Positions 1-11,703 of a stretch of 59,855 bases of DNA are shown piece by piece. The notes below the pieces were generated by a model, which saw nothing but the letters and a program-made list of their open reading frames with translations, searched no databases and had not been told where the DNA came from. The translations under genes and the position numbers were made by a program. Numbering within the stretch: position 1 is the stretch's first letter; each line of letters opens with the position of its first letter. The DNA is taken from the NCBI GenBank assembly GCA_007117695.1, contig SKFZ01000011.1:1-59855 (forward strand), written 5' to 3'. Source of the DNA: Bacilli bacterium. GTDB lineage: Bacteria > Bacillota_I > Bacilli_A > RF39 > UBA660.

Positions 1-348
1 AGTTTGAGGTTCAACCCCTGCTTGAGCATCTATTAAAGCAACCGCACCATCAAGTACACGAAGTGATCTAGAAACTTCAACTGTGAAGTCTACGTGACCA
101 GGTGTATCGATAATGTTTAACCTGTGATTTTTCCAACGTGCTGTTGTTGCTGCTGATGTAATTGTAATACCACGTTCTTGTTCTTGTTCCATCCAGTCCA
201 TTTGAGAAGCCCCATCGTGAGTTTCTCCAATTTTATGAATTTTTTTTGTGTGAAACAATATACGTTCTGTACAAGTTGTTTTACCAGCATCAATATGGGC
301 CATGATTCCTAAATTTCTTGTTTTCTCTAAACTAAATTCACGAGCCAT
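1..348 (-). CDS. fusA: Elongation factor G, N-terminal part (runs off window start)
   Basis: Minus-strand translation from CAT at 346-348: [46 protein letters not shown]...[40 protein letters not shown]-domain motifs. Confidence 0.97.
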   Translation of the reverse strand, partial: MAREFSLEKTRNLGIMAHIDAGKTTCTERILFHTKKIHKIGETHDGASQMDWMEQEQERGITITSAATTARWKNHRLNIIDTPGHVDFTVEVSRSLRVLDGAVALIDAQAGVEPQT

Positions 349-368
349 AATATTTATTTCCTTTCTTT

Positions 369-836
369 CTACCAACGATAATGTGCAAATGCTTTATTAG
401 CTTCTGCCATACGGTGGATTTCTTCACGTTTTTTAACTGCTGCACCTGTTCCATTAGATGCATCGATTATTTCATTAGCCAAATTATCAGCCATGCTTTT
501 ACCATTTCTAAGCCTTGCATAGTTTACTAACCAACGTAATGCAAGTTGTCTTGAACGGTCTGATTTAACCTCAATTGGTACTTGGTAATTAGCACCACCA
601 ACACGACGAGATTTAACTTCTAATGCTGGTTTTATATTTTCAAGTGCTGCTTCGAACACTTCCATTGGATCTTTATTAGTTCTTTCTTTGATTACATCAA
701 AGGCATCATACAAAATTGTTTGTGCTTGACCTTTTTTACCATCAACCATAATTCTATTAATTAATTTAGTAACTAATTTAGAATTATACATTGGATCTGC
801 TAGCACATCTCTTTTTTCCGCACGTCTTTTTCTCAT
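369..836 (-). CDS. rpsG: 30S ribosomal protein S7
   Basis: 155 aa, canonical S7; str operon order rpsL-rpsG-fusA. Confidence 0.98.
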   Translation of the reverse strand: MRKRRAEKRDVLADPMYNSKLVTKLINRIMVDGKKGQAQTILYDAFDVIKERTNKDPMEVFEAALENIKPALEVKSRRVGGANYQVPIEVKSDRSRQLALRWLVNYARLRNGKSMADNLANEIIDASNGTGAAVKKREEIHRMAEANKAFAHYRW

Positions 837-870
837 AATATCCTCCCTTCACTTTTATAAAATTAATTTT

Positions 871-1281
871 TTACTTAGCTTTTTTCGTTCCATATTTAGA
901 ACGACTTTGTTTTCTATTTTCAACTCCAGAAGTATCTAAGACACCTCTAACAACATGATAACGAACCCCGATTAAGTCCTTAACTCTACCACCACGTATT
1001 AATACAACACTGTGTTCTTGCAAGTTATGTCCTTCTCCTGGGATGTATGCAATCGTTTCCATTTGATTACTAAGTCTAACACGAGCAACTTTTCTCAAAG
1101 CTGAGTTAGGTTTTTTAGGTGTTCTAGTAGAAACTCTAGTACAAACTCCACGCATTTGTGGTGATTGTTCTTTTGTATACTTCTTTTCCTTGCTGTTATA
1201 TCCCACTCCTAAAATTGGAGATTTACTTTTCTTTGCTTTACTTTTTCTTTTTTTTCTAACAAGTTGGTTTATTGTTGGCAT
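871..1281 (-). CDS. rpsL: 30S ribosomal protein S12
   Basis: [13 protein letters not shown]...[20 protein letters not shown]...[22 protein letters not shown]; start placed at internal MPTI. Confidence 0.98.
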   Translation of the reverse strand: MPTINQLVRKKRKSKAKKSKSPILGVGYNSKEKKYTKEQSPQMRGVCTRVSTRTPKKPNSALRKVARVRLSNQMETIAYIPGEGHNLQEHSVVLIRGGRVKDLIGVRYHVVRGVLDTSGVENRKQSRSKYGTKKAK

Positions 1282-1334
1282 AATATCCTCCTTTCTTAAC
1301 ACACATATCCAGGTGTTTCATTTTTGTCATTAAT

Positions 1335-1362
1335 TATAGGTTTGCTCTTGCAAACCAAAATT
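1335..1362 (-). promoter_or_regulatory. Candidate str-operon promoter with palindromic spacer (GGTTTGC-AAGA-GCAAACC followed by TATAAT)
   Basis: Minus strand TTTTGG-TTTGCAAGAGCAAACC-TATAAT upstream of rpsL; perfect inverted repeat at 1339-1356. Confidence 0.4.
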
Positions 1363-1439
1363 AAACGCATAATAAATATATCATTTTTAAACATTAATGT
1401 CAAACAAAAATAAAAAAAATAAAGATAAACTTTATTTTT

Positions 1440-1784
1440 TTAATCACACTCACTATACACATCAAAATCATCACCTATGACTTTGATAAACCAGTCACAT
1501 TCATCAACTAAATCAGAATCTAAATATCCTTCATTTATTAATGTTGTATGGTTGATTAGTAATTCGTCATTTTCATTAACAGATCCATAATATTCTTCAA
1601 CGTAAGAAGTTGCTGCTGTTAAAACTGCAGATTCTATTGATACATCTGTATCAATAGGTTCAATATCTCCAAAATTTCTACTAATTAAAAACACGGCAAC
1701 AAATAAAGCCAGTGCTAAAACCGCAATTATAATAAATTCATCGGCTAAGCCCCATCCTCTGTTGTCTTTTAAAACTTTTTTCAT
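1440..1784 (-). CDS. Small membrane-anchored pilin-like protein (non-canonical N-terminus NRGWGLADEF + hydrophobic helix)
   Basis: MKKVLKDNRGWGLADEFIIIAVLALALFVAVFLIS..., soluble head with LINEGYLDSDLV similar to heads of other prepilins in window. Confidence 0.5.
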   Translation of the reverse strand: MKKVLKDNRGWGLADEFIIIAVLALALFVAVFLISRNFGDIEPIDTDVSIESAVLTAATSYVEEYYGSVNENDELLINHTTLINEGYLDSDLVDECDWFIKVIGDDFDVYSECD

Positions 1785-1792
1785 ACTACCTC

Positions 1793-2452
1793 CTAAAACA
1801 AATCTCTTTCTTTAATATTTTCTTTAAAGCTATATAGCTTTGCCGGTCTTCCTGTTTGTGATTCATTTTTGTAGCCAGTATCTTCTATTAACCCCAAATT
1901 AATAAACTTTTTTCTAAAATTTCTTCGATCAAATTTTTTGCTTAATATTTGCTCATATGTTCTTTGAATCTCAGGTAATGTGAAATCACTTGGAAACAAT
2001 TCTTTCAAAACGGTACTATTAACTAATTTCTTCTTCAAGTACTCTCTTGATTCTTCTACTATTTGTAAATGGTCAAAACCTACTTTAGGCAAATTATCAA
2101 TGTCAAACCATTCATATTCATATAAAGTTTCTTCTTGCTTAATTCCTACCGTTGTACTATTTATTAATCCTACATAGTTAATTCCAATAACTCTGTTATC
2201 AATGTTTCTATCTAGTTTTGTATAAACATTATACTGCTCATATGAAATTTCTTCTAGACCTACAACACTTAAAAGAATTTCTTTAATTACATCACTATCT
2301 TCTTCATCTTCTTTTATGTTTTCAGTTGGCAAAACCCAATAGTTTTTATAAGGTTCATCTTTTTTCTTAACCATAAAAACTTTTACTGTCCCTTCGCTAA
2401 CAGTAAATAAAGTTAAGATTAATTCAACTATATTTTTTTGTTGAGTTTTCAT
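1793..2452 (-). CDS. NrtR-like regulator: Nudix domain + C-terminal winged-helix
   Basis: N-terminal Nudix-like fold (YKNYWVLPTENI...), C-terminal RRNFRKKFINLGLIEDTG...GRPAKLYSF wHTH typical of NrtR family. Confidence 0.75.
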   Translation of the reverse strand: MKTQQKNIVELILTLFTVSEGTVKVFMVKKKDEPYKNYWVLPTENIKEDEEDSDVIKEILLSVVGLEEISYEQYNVYTKLDRNIDNRVIGINYVGLINSTTVGIKQEETLYEYEWFDIDNLPKVGFDHLQIVEESREYLKKKLVNSTVLKELFPSDFTLPEIQRTYEQILSKKFDRRNFRKKFINLGLIEDTGYKNESQTGRPAKLYSFKENIKERDLF

Positions 2453-2522
2453 AAAAATTCACCTAATTTCTTTGTGTTTGCTCTACACACTTATTTTATT
2501 ACTTTTAGCAAGCAATGTCAAA

Positions 2523-2550
2523 TGAAAAAGACAGCATTGCTGTCTTAATC
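2523..2550 (-). terminator. Rho-independent terminator after rpoC
   Basis: Minus strand AAGACAGCAATGCTGTCTTTTTC. Confidence 0.8.
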
Positions 2551-5500
2551 TAACAATTCTTTTTCAAGAGCTTCTAAAGGTTCATCTTTTAATAAATCAA
2601 TTTCCAAATCAAACTCTGGCTTTTTGTACTTCTTAGCACCTGTACCAGCTGGAATTAATTTACCAATTATAATGTTTTCTTTTAAACCTTCTAAGTGATC
2701 AACTTTACCTTGAATTGCAGCATCTGTTAACATTCTTGTCGTTTCTTGGAAAGACGCTGCTGATAAGAACGATTCAGTTTCTAATGATACTTTAGTAATA
2801 CCACTTAATACTGGTTTACCTTTAGCTGGAATTTTTCCTTCTAAAATAATATTCTTATTCTCGTTTGTAAATATTCCAATATTAACAGTTGTTCCTGGCA
2901 ACATTTTTGTTGAACCCGGATCTGTAATTTTAATTCGAGAAATCATTCTTCTAGCAATTATCTCAATATGCATATCAGCAACATCAACACCTTGAGATCT
3001 ATATACTTTTTGAATTTCTGAAATTATATATTTTTGAACTGCTAAAGGATTTGTAACTGCAAGCATTTCCTTTGGACTAATTGCCCCTTGGTTAAGCTTT
3101 TGGCCTGCTTCTACTTTATCACCTTTTTTAACAATTAATTTAGCTCCATAATTTGTAACGTGTTCTTTAGTCTCAACATCGTTTTTAATAGTTACAACAT
3201 GTCTACCTTTATCTTCATCAATTTCGATTACTTCACCAGTAATTTCGGCGATTGTCGATTTACCTTTAGGGTTTCTAGCCTCAAATAACTCTTCTACTCT
3301 AGGTAAACCTTGAGTAATGTCATCACCTGCAACACCACCAGTGTTAAAAGTTCTCATCGTTAGCTGTGTACCTGGTTCACCAATAGACTGAGCCGCTATA
3401 ATACCAACAGCTTCGCCTACTTCAACCACATTACCTGTAGCATGATTAATTCCGTAACATTTTTGACAAACACCACGATCTACTTTACAAGTTAATACAC
3501 TTCTAATAGGTACTTTTTTAATGTCTGCATTAATTATTTTATCAGCTAATCTTTCAGTTATAAAAGTATTTGCCTCAATTAATACATCTTTAGAACTTGG
3601 ATCTATAATGTTTTTCCAAGTGTACCTTCCAATAATTCTTTCTTTTAACGTTTCTACTACTGTACCATCTTTATCATTGTATATGGTTTCAGCTACAATA
3701 CCCTCGGTTGTTCCACATTCTTCGCTTTTAACGATCATGTCTTGAACTACGTCTACTAATCTTCTAGTTAAATAACCTGCTTCAGCAGTTTTTAAAGCTG
3801 TATCTGCCGCACCTTTTCTAGTACCATGAGTAGATGTAAAGAATTCTGTTACTGTAACACCTTCTGTAAATGATGATGTAACAGGAATCTCAATAAATTT
3901 ACCTGATGGTTTATTAAATAGTCCACGCATACCTGCTAGCTGGTTATAATAACTAATATTACCACGAGCTTTTGATCTAATCATAATAGAAACAGGATTA
4001 TCAACATCATTAATAATTATTTCTTCTAATTCTTTTTCTATTGTATCTTTTGTTTCTGTCCATACTTCAACAACTTTAGCACTACGTTCAACATCTGTTA
4101 TTAACCCACGCTTAAAGTGTTTATTAATTTTTTCAACTTTACCTTGTGATTCAATTAATAATTCTTGTTTCTTTTTACTTTCTTTAACATCAGTTATCGC
4201 AATAGAAATACCTGATAATGTAGAATATTTAAATCCTAAATCTTTCATTTTATCAAGCATTGATGATGTTTCAGCTGTTTGATATCTTTTATATATTTGG
4301 GCAATTATATCGCCAAGTTTTCCTTTACCAAATGGTTCATTAATTGGCATATTAGCAATATGCTCTTTTAAATTAATACCTCTACCAACAAAACACTCTG
4401 CAGGTGTAATGTTTTCGATATTTTCCACAGTTCCAACATTAATAAATTGGAATGTATCTGGAAAAACCTCATTAAATATAATTTTCCCAGGCGTAGTTAC
4501 TAAATATTGATCTTTATATACTTCTGGAAATAACTTATATTTAAATGATTTGATTGGCAAAGCAATCCTTGCATGAAGACTTATTTCTTTTCTTTCATAC
4601 GACATAATTACTTCATTAGAATCTTTAAACACTCTTCCTTCACCTAATGCGCCTGCTTTTTCCATAGTTAAGTAATAATTACCTAAAACCATATCTTGAG
4701 CTGGCGTAACAATTGGTTTACCATCTGTTGGTTTCAAAATATTGTTTGAACCAAGCATTAATATTCTAGCCTCAGCTTTTGCTTCTTCTCCAATTGGAAC
4801 GTGAACCGCCATTTGGTCACCATCAAAGTCCGCATTAAATGCTGGACACACTAGTGGATGAAGCCTAATTGCTCTTCCGTTAATCAATTTTGGTTGGAAT
4901 GCTTGAATACCAAGTCTATGAAGAGTTGGCGCTCTATTAAGTAAAACTGGATGTTCTTGGATTTTTTCCTCTACAACATCCCAAACTCTTGGATCTTGAT
5001 TCTCAATCATTCGCTTAGCTGCCTTAATGTTAGATGCTAATTCTCTAGCCATCAATCCATTAATAACATGTGGTTTGAAAAGTTCAAGTGCCATCTCTTT
5101 TGGAATACCACATTCATACATTTTCAATGTAGGTCCAACAACAATAACAGAACGTCCCGAATAATCAACACGTTTACCTAGTAAGTTTTGACGGAAACGA
5201 CCTTGCTTACCTTTTAACATGTTAGAAAGTGATTTAAGCGGCCTATTTCCTGGACCAGTAATGTTTTTACCACGTCGTCCATTATCAAATAATGCATCCA
5301 CTGCTTCTTGAAGCATTCTTTTTTCATTTTGAATAATGATAGATGGTGCTCCAAGTTCAAATAACTTTTTCAATCGGTTATTTCTATTAATAACTCTTCT
5401 ATATAAATCATTTAAGTCACTTGCTGCAAACCTTCCACCATCAAGTTGAATCATCGGTCTAAGTTCAGGCGGTATAACCGGAAGTGCTCTTAAGATCATC

Positions 5501-6180
5501 CATTCTGGTTTATTTCCCGATTCTTTTAATGAACTTAGTACTTCAAGTCTTTTAATTAATTTGACTCTTCTTTGTGAAGTATTATCTTTGATTTCTGCTA
5601 GTTCGCTATCAATCGCTTTTATTTCTTTATCCAAGTCAACATTTTTAAGCAGTTCCTCAATCGCTTCAGCTCCCATGCCAACTTTAAATTGATCACCATA
5701 TATTTCGTAATATTTACGGTATTCACGATCAGATATCGTTTGTTTATATTCAATTGGTGCCGGACCTGGGTCCAAAACAACATAAGATACAAAATATAAA
5801 ACTTCCTCTAAGTCTCTTGGTGTCATCTCAAGAACTAGTCCCATACGAGGTGGAACTCCTTTTGAAAACCAGATGTGAGAGACAGGACTAGCTAATTCAA
5901 TGTGCCCCATTCTCTCTCTTCTAACCTTAGCAGTAGTTACTTCAACACCACAACGGTCACAAGTAACACCTTTATATCTTAACCTTTTATACTTACCACA
6001 ATTACATTCAAAGTCTTTAGTTGGACCAAAAATCTTTTCACAAAACAAACCTTCTTTTTCAGGTTTAAGCGTACGATAATTTATAGTTTCAGCTTTGTTA
6101 ACCTCACCGTATGACCAACTTCTTATTTTATCAGGAGATGCAATTCCAATTTTAATACCTTCAAAACTATTTACATTCAT
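2545..6180 (-). CDS. rpoC: DNA-directed RNA polymerase subunit beta'
   Basis: 1211 aa; [12 protein letters not shown] and zinc-binding motifs. Confidence 0.99.
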   Translation of the reverse strand: MNVNSFEGIKIGIASPDKIRSWSYGEVNKAETINYRTLKPEKEGLFCEKIFGPTKDFECNCGKYKRLRYKGVTCDRCGVEVTTAKVRRERMGHIELASPVSHIWFSKGVPPRMGLVLEMTPRDLEEVLYFVSYVVLDPGPAPIEYKQTISDREYRKYYEIYGDQFKVGMGAEAIEELLKNVDLDKEIKAIDSELAEIKDNTSQRRVKLIKRLEVLSSLKESGNKPEWMILRALPVIPPELRPMIQLDGGRFAASDLNDLYRRVINRNNRLKKLFELGAPSIIIQNEKRMLQEAVDALFDNGRRGKNITGPGNRPLKSLSNMLKGKQGRFRQNLLGKRVDYSGRSVIVVGPTLKMYECGIPKEMALELFKPHVINGLMARELASNIKAAKRMIENQDPRVWDVVEEKIQEHPVLLNRAPTLHRLGIQAFQPKLINGRAIRLHPLVCPAFNADFDGDQMAVHVPIGEEAKAEARILMLGSNNILKPTDGKPIVTPAQDMVLGNYYLTMEKAGALGEGRVFKDSNEVIMSYERKEISLHARIALPIKSFKYKLFPEVYKDQYLVTTPGKIIFNEVFPDTFQFINVGTVENIENITPAECFVGRGINLKEHIANMPINEPFGKGKLGDIIAQIYKRYQTAETSSMLDKMKDLGFKYSTLSGISIAITDVKESKKKQELLIESQGKVEKINKHFKRGLITDVERSAKVVEVWTETKDTIEKELEEIIINDVDNPVSIMIRSKARGNISYYNQLAGMRGLFNKPSGKFIEIPVTSSFTEGVTVTEFFTSTHGTRKGAADTALKTAEAGYLTRRLVDVVQDMIVKSEECGTTEGIVAETIYNDKDGTVVETLKERIIGRYTWKNIIDPSSKDVLIEANTFITERLADKIINADIKKVPIRSVLTCKVDRGVCQKCYGINHATGNVVEVGEAVGIIAAQSIGEPGTQLTMRTFNTGGVAGDDITQGLPRVEELFEARNPKGKSTIAEITGEVIEIDEDKGRHVVTIKNDVETKEHVTNYGAKLIVKKGDKVEAGQKLNQGAISPKEMLAVTNPLAVQKYIISEIQKVYRSQGVDVADMHIEIIARRMISRIKITDPGSTKMLPGTTVNIGIFTNENKNIILEGKIPAKGKPVLSGITKVSLETESFLSAASFQETTRMLTDAAIQGKVDHLEGLKENIIIGKLIPAGTGAKKYKKPEFDLEIDLLKDEPLEALEKELLD

Positions 6181-9100
6181 TAAGCTTCATCTCCTTTTTC
6201 AACTTTTTCTTCTTTGAAGTAATTAGATATTTCTTCTTTTACTTCTTCAATTGACATTTCATCAATCATATCTGTTAAATCTACATCTTTAACTGCATTT
6301 AAAGTTTTAAAGCCAATCTTTTCTAAGGCTTCAATAGCCTTACTACTTAAAGAAGTGTCTTCCAATAAAACCTCTTCTTCTACTTCTTCTAAAGATTCTA
6401 CCTCTTCATTTTCTGCTTCTTCAAGCGCTAACTTAGCTTCTTGTTCTTTTTTAAGTTCTAATTCTTCTAGATCTCTAATTTCTCTATACTCTCCATCTTC
6501 TGATAAAACAGTAATATCAAGACCTAAAGCTTGGAATTCTTTAATTAAAACTCTAAATGATTCAGGAATGCCCGGTTTTGGTATTGGATTTCCTTTTGCT
6601 AATGCTTCATAAACCTTAACACGTCCTACAACATCATCAGATTTAATAGTCATAATTTCTTGTAATATGTTAGCAGCACCATATGCATAAAGTGCCCAAA
6701 CTTCCATTTCACCAAATCTTTGTCCACCCATTTGTGCCTTACCACCAAGTGGTTGTTGCGTAACAAGTGAATATGGACCTATAGCTCTAGCATGAAGTTT
6801 GTCATCAATCATATGATTAAGTTTTAGCATATACATAACACCAACACTGACGTCATTGTCAAATGCTTCACCTGTTCTACCATCATATAGTTTAAACTTT
6901 CCGCTTCTACCTAGTCCTGCTTCTTCAAGAGCATCTAAAATTTCATCTTTAGTCGCACCATCAAATACTGGTGTTGCAACTTTGATTCCTAATTTTTTAG
7001 CAGCCATTCCTAAATGTAGTTCTAATATTTGTCCTATGTTAAGTCTTGATGGAACCCCAAGTGGACTAAGTAAGATATCAATTTGAGTACCATCTTTCAT
7101 ATAAGGCATATCTTCTTCAGGTAAAATCAATGAAATAACACCTTTATTACCGTGACGACCTGCGACCTTATCACCAACATTTATTTTTCTTTTCTTAGCA
7201 ATATATACACTAACACGTTTAAGTACTCCAGCACTTAACTCATCACAGTTTTCTTTTGTAAAAACTTTAACATCTTGTACTATACCGCCTCCACCATGTG
7301 GAACTCTTAGAGAAGTATCTCTAACCTCTCTTGTTTTTTCGCCGAATATTGCATGCAACAATTTTTCTTCAGATGTTAATTCCGCAACACCTTTTGGTGT
7401 AACTCTACCAACTAAAATGTCATCGTCACCTACTACGGTACCTATTCTTACAATACCACTGTCATCTAAATTTTTTCTAGAAGCTTCTGATACATTAGGT
7501 ATATCTCTAGTAAACTCTTCTGGGCCTAACTTAGTATCTCTACTTTCAATATCATATTGATCAATATGAATAGAAGTATAAACTTCATCTTTAACTAATC
7601 TTTCGTTAATAACTACAGCATCCTCATAGTTATAACCATCATAATTCATGAATGCTACTGTTAGGTTTTTCCCAACTGCCATCTCTCCTAAATCGGTAGA
7701 TGCACCGTCTGCTAAAACCATACCTTTTTTAACTTTATCGCCGACTTTAACAATCGGTTGTTGATTATAACAAGTACCTGAATTCGTTATTTCAAACTTA
7801 TCTAAATAATAAGTTTCCTCTGATTTTTTTGTTTTTATCGTAATTTTTTTAGAATCAACATAACTAACAACGCCATCTGATTTAGATTTAACTAAAACAC
7901 CTGCATCATATACAGAAACTGCTTCTATACCAGTACCAACAATTGGTGAATCTGATTTTATTAAAGGAACAGCTTGTCTTTGCATGTTAGATCCCATAAG
8001 CGCTCTTTTACCATCATCATGCTCCAAGAATGGAACACCAGATGTCGTAATCGAAACTGTTTGTTGTGGTGATACATCTAAGAAATCAATTTTTTCTTTA
8101 TCAACCATAATAGTTTCACCACGATGTCTTGCAGAAGTCTTACCTTCTACTAAATATCCTTCTTCGTCAACTTTAGTTGTTGCTTGAGAAATATAAAAAG
8201 GTAACTCCTCGTCTGCTGTCATATAAACTATCTCATCTGTTAACTTACAATCTACGATTTTTCTATATGGTGTCATAATGAAACCATATTCATTTATTTT
8301 TGCATAACTAGCAAGTTGTGTAATCAATCCAATGTTTGGACCCTCAGGAGTTTCAACCGGACATAATCTTCCATAATGGGAAACGTTTACATCACGAACT
8401 GCCATACTTGCTCTTTCCCTAGATAAACCACCAGGCCCTAATGAAGTTAATCTTCTTTTAGAAGACATTTCACTAACTGGGTTTGTTTGATCTAAAAATT
8501 GTGATAACTGTGAACTACCAAAAAACTCTTTTATAGACGCTGTTAGTGGTCTAATATTAATTAGTGATTTTGGTGTTACCTCATTAATATCTTGAGTAGA
8601 CATTCTATCTCTTATCATTTTTTCTATTCTTGTAATACCAATTCTAAATTGATTTTGTAAAAGTTCACCAACTTGCTTAACTCTTCTATTAGACAAATGG
8701 TCGATTTCATCATAATTACCAATACCTTCAAATAAGTTTAAGTAATATGAAATAGACGCATAAATATCTGATATCGTTAACCTTTTTTCATCTATAGATG
8801 GATCATTACCAATTATTGGCACAATGTTTTCAGGATTAGTTTTTGAATAAACTTTAACAATTTGAACTTTGTTATGTGTATCTAATTCTTCATTTATCGG
8901 AACTTCTACCATTCCATATCCATCATCCAAAACTTCTTTTAATTCCAATAAAACTTCTTTAGTAATAGTAGTTCCTTTCTCAAAAAGAACCTTTTTACCT
9001 TTTTTGATATCTTCTGCTAAAACAGTGTCGATTAATCTTTCAAAAACATTTAATTTTTTGTTAAATTTATATCTACCAACTTTAGCTAAATCATATTTAA

Positions 9101-9887
9101 AAGCATCAAAAAACCTAGCGATTAATTGGTTTTTAGAACTTTCCAAAGTTGACGGTTCACCCGGTCTTAACTTTGAATGAATATCTATTAACGCTTCATC
9201 CCTATTATTATTTGTATCTTTTTCAATTGTTTTTTCTATTAAATGGTTTTCACCAAAAAGACTAATGATATCTTCATCATTAGATAACCCTATTGCTCTT
9301 AAAAGTGAAGTTGCTGGAAGTTTTCTTGTTCTATCAATACGAACATAAAAAATATCCCTTGCATCGGTTTCATATTCTAAATATGTTCCTCTTGACGGAA
9401 TAAGAGAACCCGTAATAAGTGTTCTACCGTTTTTATCGATTTCTCTTCCATAATAAACACTTGGAGATCTAACAAGTTGCGAAACTATAACACGCTCCGC
9501 ACCATTAAATATAAAAGTACCATTTTCAGTCATCAAAGGCATTTCGCCTAAGAAAATGTTTTGCTCAGTTACTTCACCAGTCTCATTATTAAATAATCTA
9601 GCTTCAACTTTAAGTGGTGCTGCATAAGTCGATTTTCTGTCTTTGCACCCCTTTATTGAATACGTTGGTTCATCAAATGAGTATTCACCAAATTCCAACG
9701 ACAAATTTCCAGTAAAATTCTCTACTGGAAAAATATCATCAAATACTTCTTTAATACCCTCTTCTATGAACTTTTGATAAGAATCTTTTTGAACTTCTAA
9801 AAGATTACCTAATCCAATTGCATTTTCTGTCTTTGCATAAGACCTTCTCTCACGATAATCTCCGAATTTTTTGGTTTTGTAAGCCAT
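6180..9887 (-). CDS. rpoB: DNA-directed RNA polymerase subunit beta (with C-terminal extension)
   Basis: 1235 aa; [11 protein letters not shown]...[13 protein letters not shown]; start/stop overlap with rpoC. Confidence 0.99.
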   Translation of the reverse strand: MAYKTKKFGDYRERRSYAKTENAIGLGNLLEVQKDSYQKFIEEGIKEVFDDIFPVENFTGNLSLEFGEYSFDEPTYSIKGCKDRKSTYAAPLKVEARLFNNETGEVTEQNIFLGEMPLMTENGTFIFNGAERVIVSQLVRSPSVYYGREIDKNGRTLITGSLIPSRGTYLEYETDARDIFYVRIDRTRKLPATSLLRAIGLSNDEDIISLFGENHLIEKTIEKDTNNNRDEALIDIHSKLRPGEPSTLESSKNQLIARFFDAFKYDLAKVGRYKFNKKLNVFERLIDTVLAEDIKKGKKVLFEKGTTITKEVLLELKEVLDDGYGMVEVPINEELDTHNKVQIVKVYSKTNPENIVPIIGNDPSIDEKRLTISDIYASISYYLNLFEGIGNYDEIDHLSNRRVKQVGELLQNQFRIGITRIEKMIRDRMSTQDINEVTPKSLINIRPLTASIKEFFGSSQLSQFLDQTNPVSEMSSKRRLTSLGPGGLSRERASMAVRDVNVSHYGRLCPVETPEGPNIGLITQLASYAKINEYGFIMTPYRKIVDCKLTDEIVYMTADEELPFYISQATTKVDEEGYLVEGKTSARHRGETIMVDKEKIDFLDVSPQQTVSITTSGVPFLEHDDGKRALMGSNMQRQAVPLIKSDSPIVGTGIEAVSVYDAGVLVKSKSDGVVSYVDSKKITIKTKKSEETYYLDKFEITNSGTCYNQQPIVKVGDKVKKGMVLADGASTDLGEMAVGKNLTVAFMNYDGYNYEDAVVINERLVKDEVYTSIHIDQYDIESRDTKLGPEEFTRDIPNVSEASRKNLDDSGIVRIGTVVGDDDILVGRVTPKGVAELTSEEKLLHAIFGEKTREVRDTSLRVPHGGGGIVQDVKVFTKENCDELSAGVLKRVSVYIAKKRKINVGDKVAGRHGNKGVISLILPEEDMPYMKDGTQIDILLSPLGVPSRLNIGQILELHLGMAAKKLGIKVATPVFDGATKDEILDALEEAGLGRSGKFKLYDGRTGEAFDNDVSVGVMYMLKLNHMIDDKLHARAIGPYSLVTQQPLGGKAQMGGQRFGEMEVWALYAYGAANILQEIMTIKSDDVVGRVKVYEALAKGNPIPKPGIPESFRVLIKEFQALGLDITVLSEDGEYREIRDLEELELKKEQEAKLALEEAENEEVESLEEVEEEVLLEDTSLSSKAIEALEKIGFKTLNAVKDVDLTDMIDEMSIEEVKEEISNYFKEEKVEKGDEA

Positions 9888-9985
9888 TGATCCACCCCTA
9901 TAACTATAATTTTGTTCAGAAATACTCTATTAAAAATAAAAAGCATGTCACCAATATATAATGTTACCAAAGAAAAAGCAATCTG

Positions 9986-10573
9986 TCAAACATTTGTAGC
10001 TTTTATAATATAAAAACCTTTGTTTTTATTTAACAATTTTACAGAAAAACAACTTTCAAGTTTTTTCATAATTGTTTTTGCTCCTTGGTTCTTATTTACT
10101 ACAATAATTAAACTACCATTTTTCTTTAAATGTTTTTTTGAGTCAAAAAGTATTTTATATAAAATTTCATTCCCCACTCTTATCGGCGGGTTTGATATTA
10201 TAAAGTCATATTTATCATCAACATTTGAATAGCAATCACTATAAAAAATATTCACAGAAACATTATTGATATTTGCATTTTTTTTCGCTAACAACAAAGC
10301 TCTTTCATTAACATCCACCATGTCAACATTAGCAGAAGAGTTGTCTTTTATAAAAATACCGATCGGTCCATAACCACATCCAAAATCAAGAACATTTCCA
10401 TGAATCTCCTCTAACTCTAAACTCTCAATCAAACTTCTAGTTCCAAAGTCCAGACCTTTTTTAGAAAAAACTCCATGGTCTGTTTTAAATTTATATTTCT
10501 TATTTTTAATTTTAACTTCAATAAGTGATTCGTCACTTTTTAAAGTTTCATCGTTTTCAAAATAGTGTTTCAT
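9986..10573 (-). CDS. Class I SAM methyltransferase, RsmC/YbxB-like
   Basis: VLDFGCGYGPIGI...DFIISNPPIRVG (NPP[FYW/I] motif); conserved position between rplL and rpoB as in Bacillus ybxB. Confidence 0.88.
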   Translation of the reverse strand: MKHYFENDETLKSDESLIEVKIKNKKYKFKTDHGVFSKKGLDFGTRSLIESLELEEIHGNVLDFGCGYGPIGIFIKDNSSANVDMVDVNERALLLAKKNANINNVSVNIFYSDCYSNVDDKYDFIISNPPIRVGNEILYKILFDSKKHLKKNGSLIIVVNKNQGAKTIMKKLESCFSVKLLNKNKGFYIIKATNV

Positions 10574-10587
10574 ATGTCACCCTTTAT

Positions 10588-10626
10588 AAAACGCTTAAAG
10601 CCCATACTATATAAATAGTACAGGCT
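10588..10626 (-). terminator. Hairpin downstream of rplL (possible attenuator/terminator)
   Basis: Minus strand AGCCTGTACTATTTATATAGTATGGGCTTT. Confidence 0.5.
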
Positions 10627-10647
10627 ATAAAGTTTATGTTTTTAAAA

Positions 10648-11013
10648 TTATTTTAATTCGATAGTTGCGCCAGCTTCTTCGAATTTAGCTTTTAATTCTT
10701 CTGCTTCGTCTTTTTCAACATCTTCTTTAACAGCTCCGCCGTTATCTGCGATTGCTTTTGCTTCTTTTAATCCTAAACCAGTAATTTCTCTTACTAATTT
10801 AATAACCGCGATTTTGTTTGGTCCTGCTGCAGTTAATTCAACATTAACTGTGCTTGGTCCAGCATCTTCTGCCTCAGCAGCCGGTGCTGCAACTGCTGCT
10901 GCTGATAAATCAATACCATAAGCCTCCACCATTGCATCTGTTAATTCTTTAATTTCTAATAAATTCATTTCATTTAAACTTTCAATAAGTTTTTCAGGCG
11001 TTAATTTTGCCAT
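10648..11013 (-). CDS. rplL: 50S ribosomal protein L7/L12
   Basis: 121 aa; [31 protein letters not shown]. Confidence 0.98.
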   Translation of the reverse strand: MAKLTPEKLIESLNEMNLLEIKELTDAMVEAYGIDLSAAAVAAPAAEAEDAGPSTVNVELTAAGPNKIAVIKLVREITGLGLKEAKAIADNGGAVKEDVEKDEAEELKAKFEEAGATIELK

Positions 11014-11041
11014 AATTCTTTCCTCCTCTTTTAATTAATAA

Positions 11042-11536
11042 TTATTTTTCTTCTAAATTTTGACCATGTAAGTCAAGTGCTATTGCCAACTCTTTTACAA
11101 CACCCATCATTCCTTGGGCTAACATAGTTAACAACACTTCTCTTGATGGAACTTGTGCAAGTTTTGTTAATTTTTCTTTATCAACAACTTCTCCATCTAC
11201 ATATCCAACTTTAAGTTCTAATGCATCATGCTTTTTTGCAAAATCATATAAAACTTTAATTGGAGCAATTTGATCTTCACTAAAAGCCATAGCTTTTGGT
11301 CCAACCATATGCTCATTTAAATCGATTTTCAAATCTTCTAAAGCTCTTTTTGTCATCGTATTTTTATATACTTTAACATCAGAATCATTTTCTCTAAGCA
11401 GTTTTCTAAGTTCTTTCATTTCAAAAACAGATAATCCTGCATATTCGAAAAATACTATTGATGAAGATTTTTTGGCGTTATTTTTTATTTCTTCAATGAC
11501 ATCTTTTTTCATTTCAATAACTTTTTCACTAGCCAT
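11042..11536 (-). CDS. rplJ: 50S ribosomal protein L10
   Basis: 164 aa; upstream of rplL; L10 signature. Confidence 0.97.
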   Translation of the reverse strand: MASEKVIEMKKDVIEEIKNNAKKSSSIVFFEYAGLSVFEMKELRKLLRENDSDVKVYKNTMTKRALEDLKIDLNEHMVGPKAMAFSEDQIAPIKVLYDFAKKHDALELKVGYVDGEVVDKEKLTKLAQVPSREVLLTMLAQGMMGVVKELAIALDLHGQNLEEK

Positions 11537-11558
11537 ATTACACCTCCTATTTTCTATA

Positions 11559-11680
11559 AAAAAAGTCCTACTCGTAGAGCAGGACGAAAGACTTATTCTT
11601 AAAAATAAGATTAAGTTCCTCGGTAGGAAATATTAAGCTTTCGCTCCTACTGTCTACGGTAATATTAACTTTTCAAACAA
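11559..11680 (-). ncRNA. L10 leader (autoregulatory r-protein leader) with attenuator hairpin
   Basis: Structured leader upstream of rplJ, ends in hairpin GTCCTGCTCTACGAGTAGGACTTTTTTT on minus strand; established Bacillota L10-leader context. Confidence 0.75.
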
Positions 11681-11703
11681 ACACATTATAACATAAGTCC
11701 ATT

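Noticed and set aside
6355-9180. Several plus-strand ORFs (60-103 aa) antisense to rpoB and rpoC
   Set aside because: They lie opposite highly conserved rpoB/rpoC codons, have Ser/Leu-rich compositional translations and no RBS or family signature; shadow ORFs.
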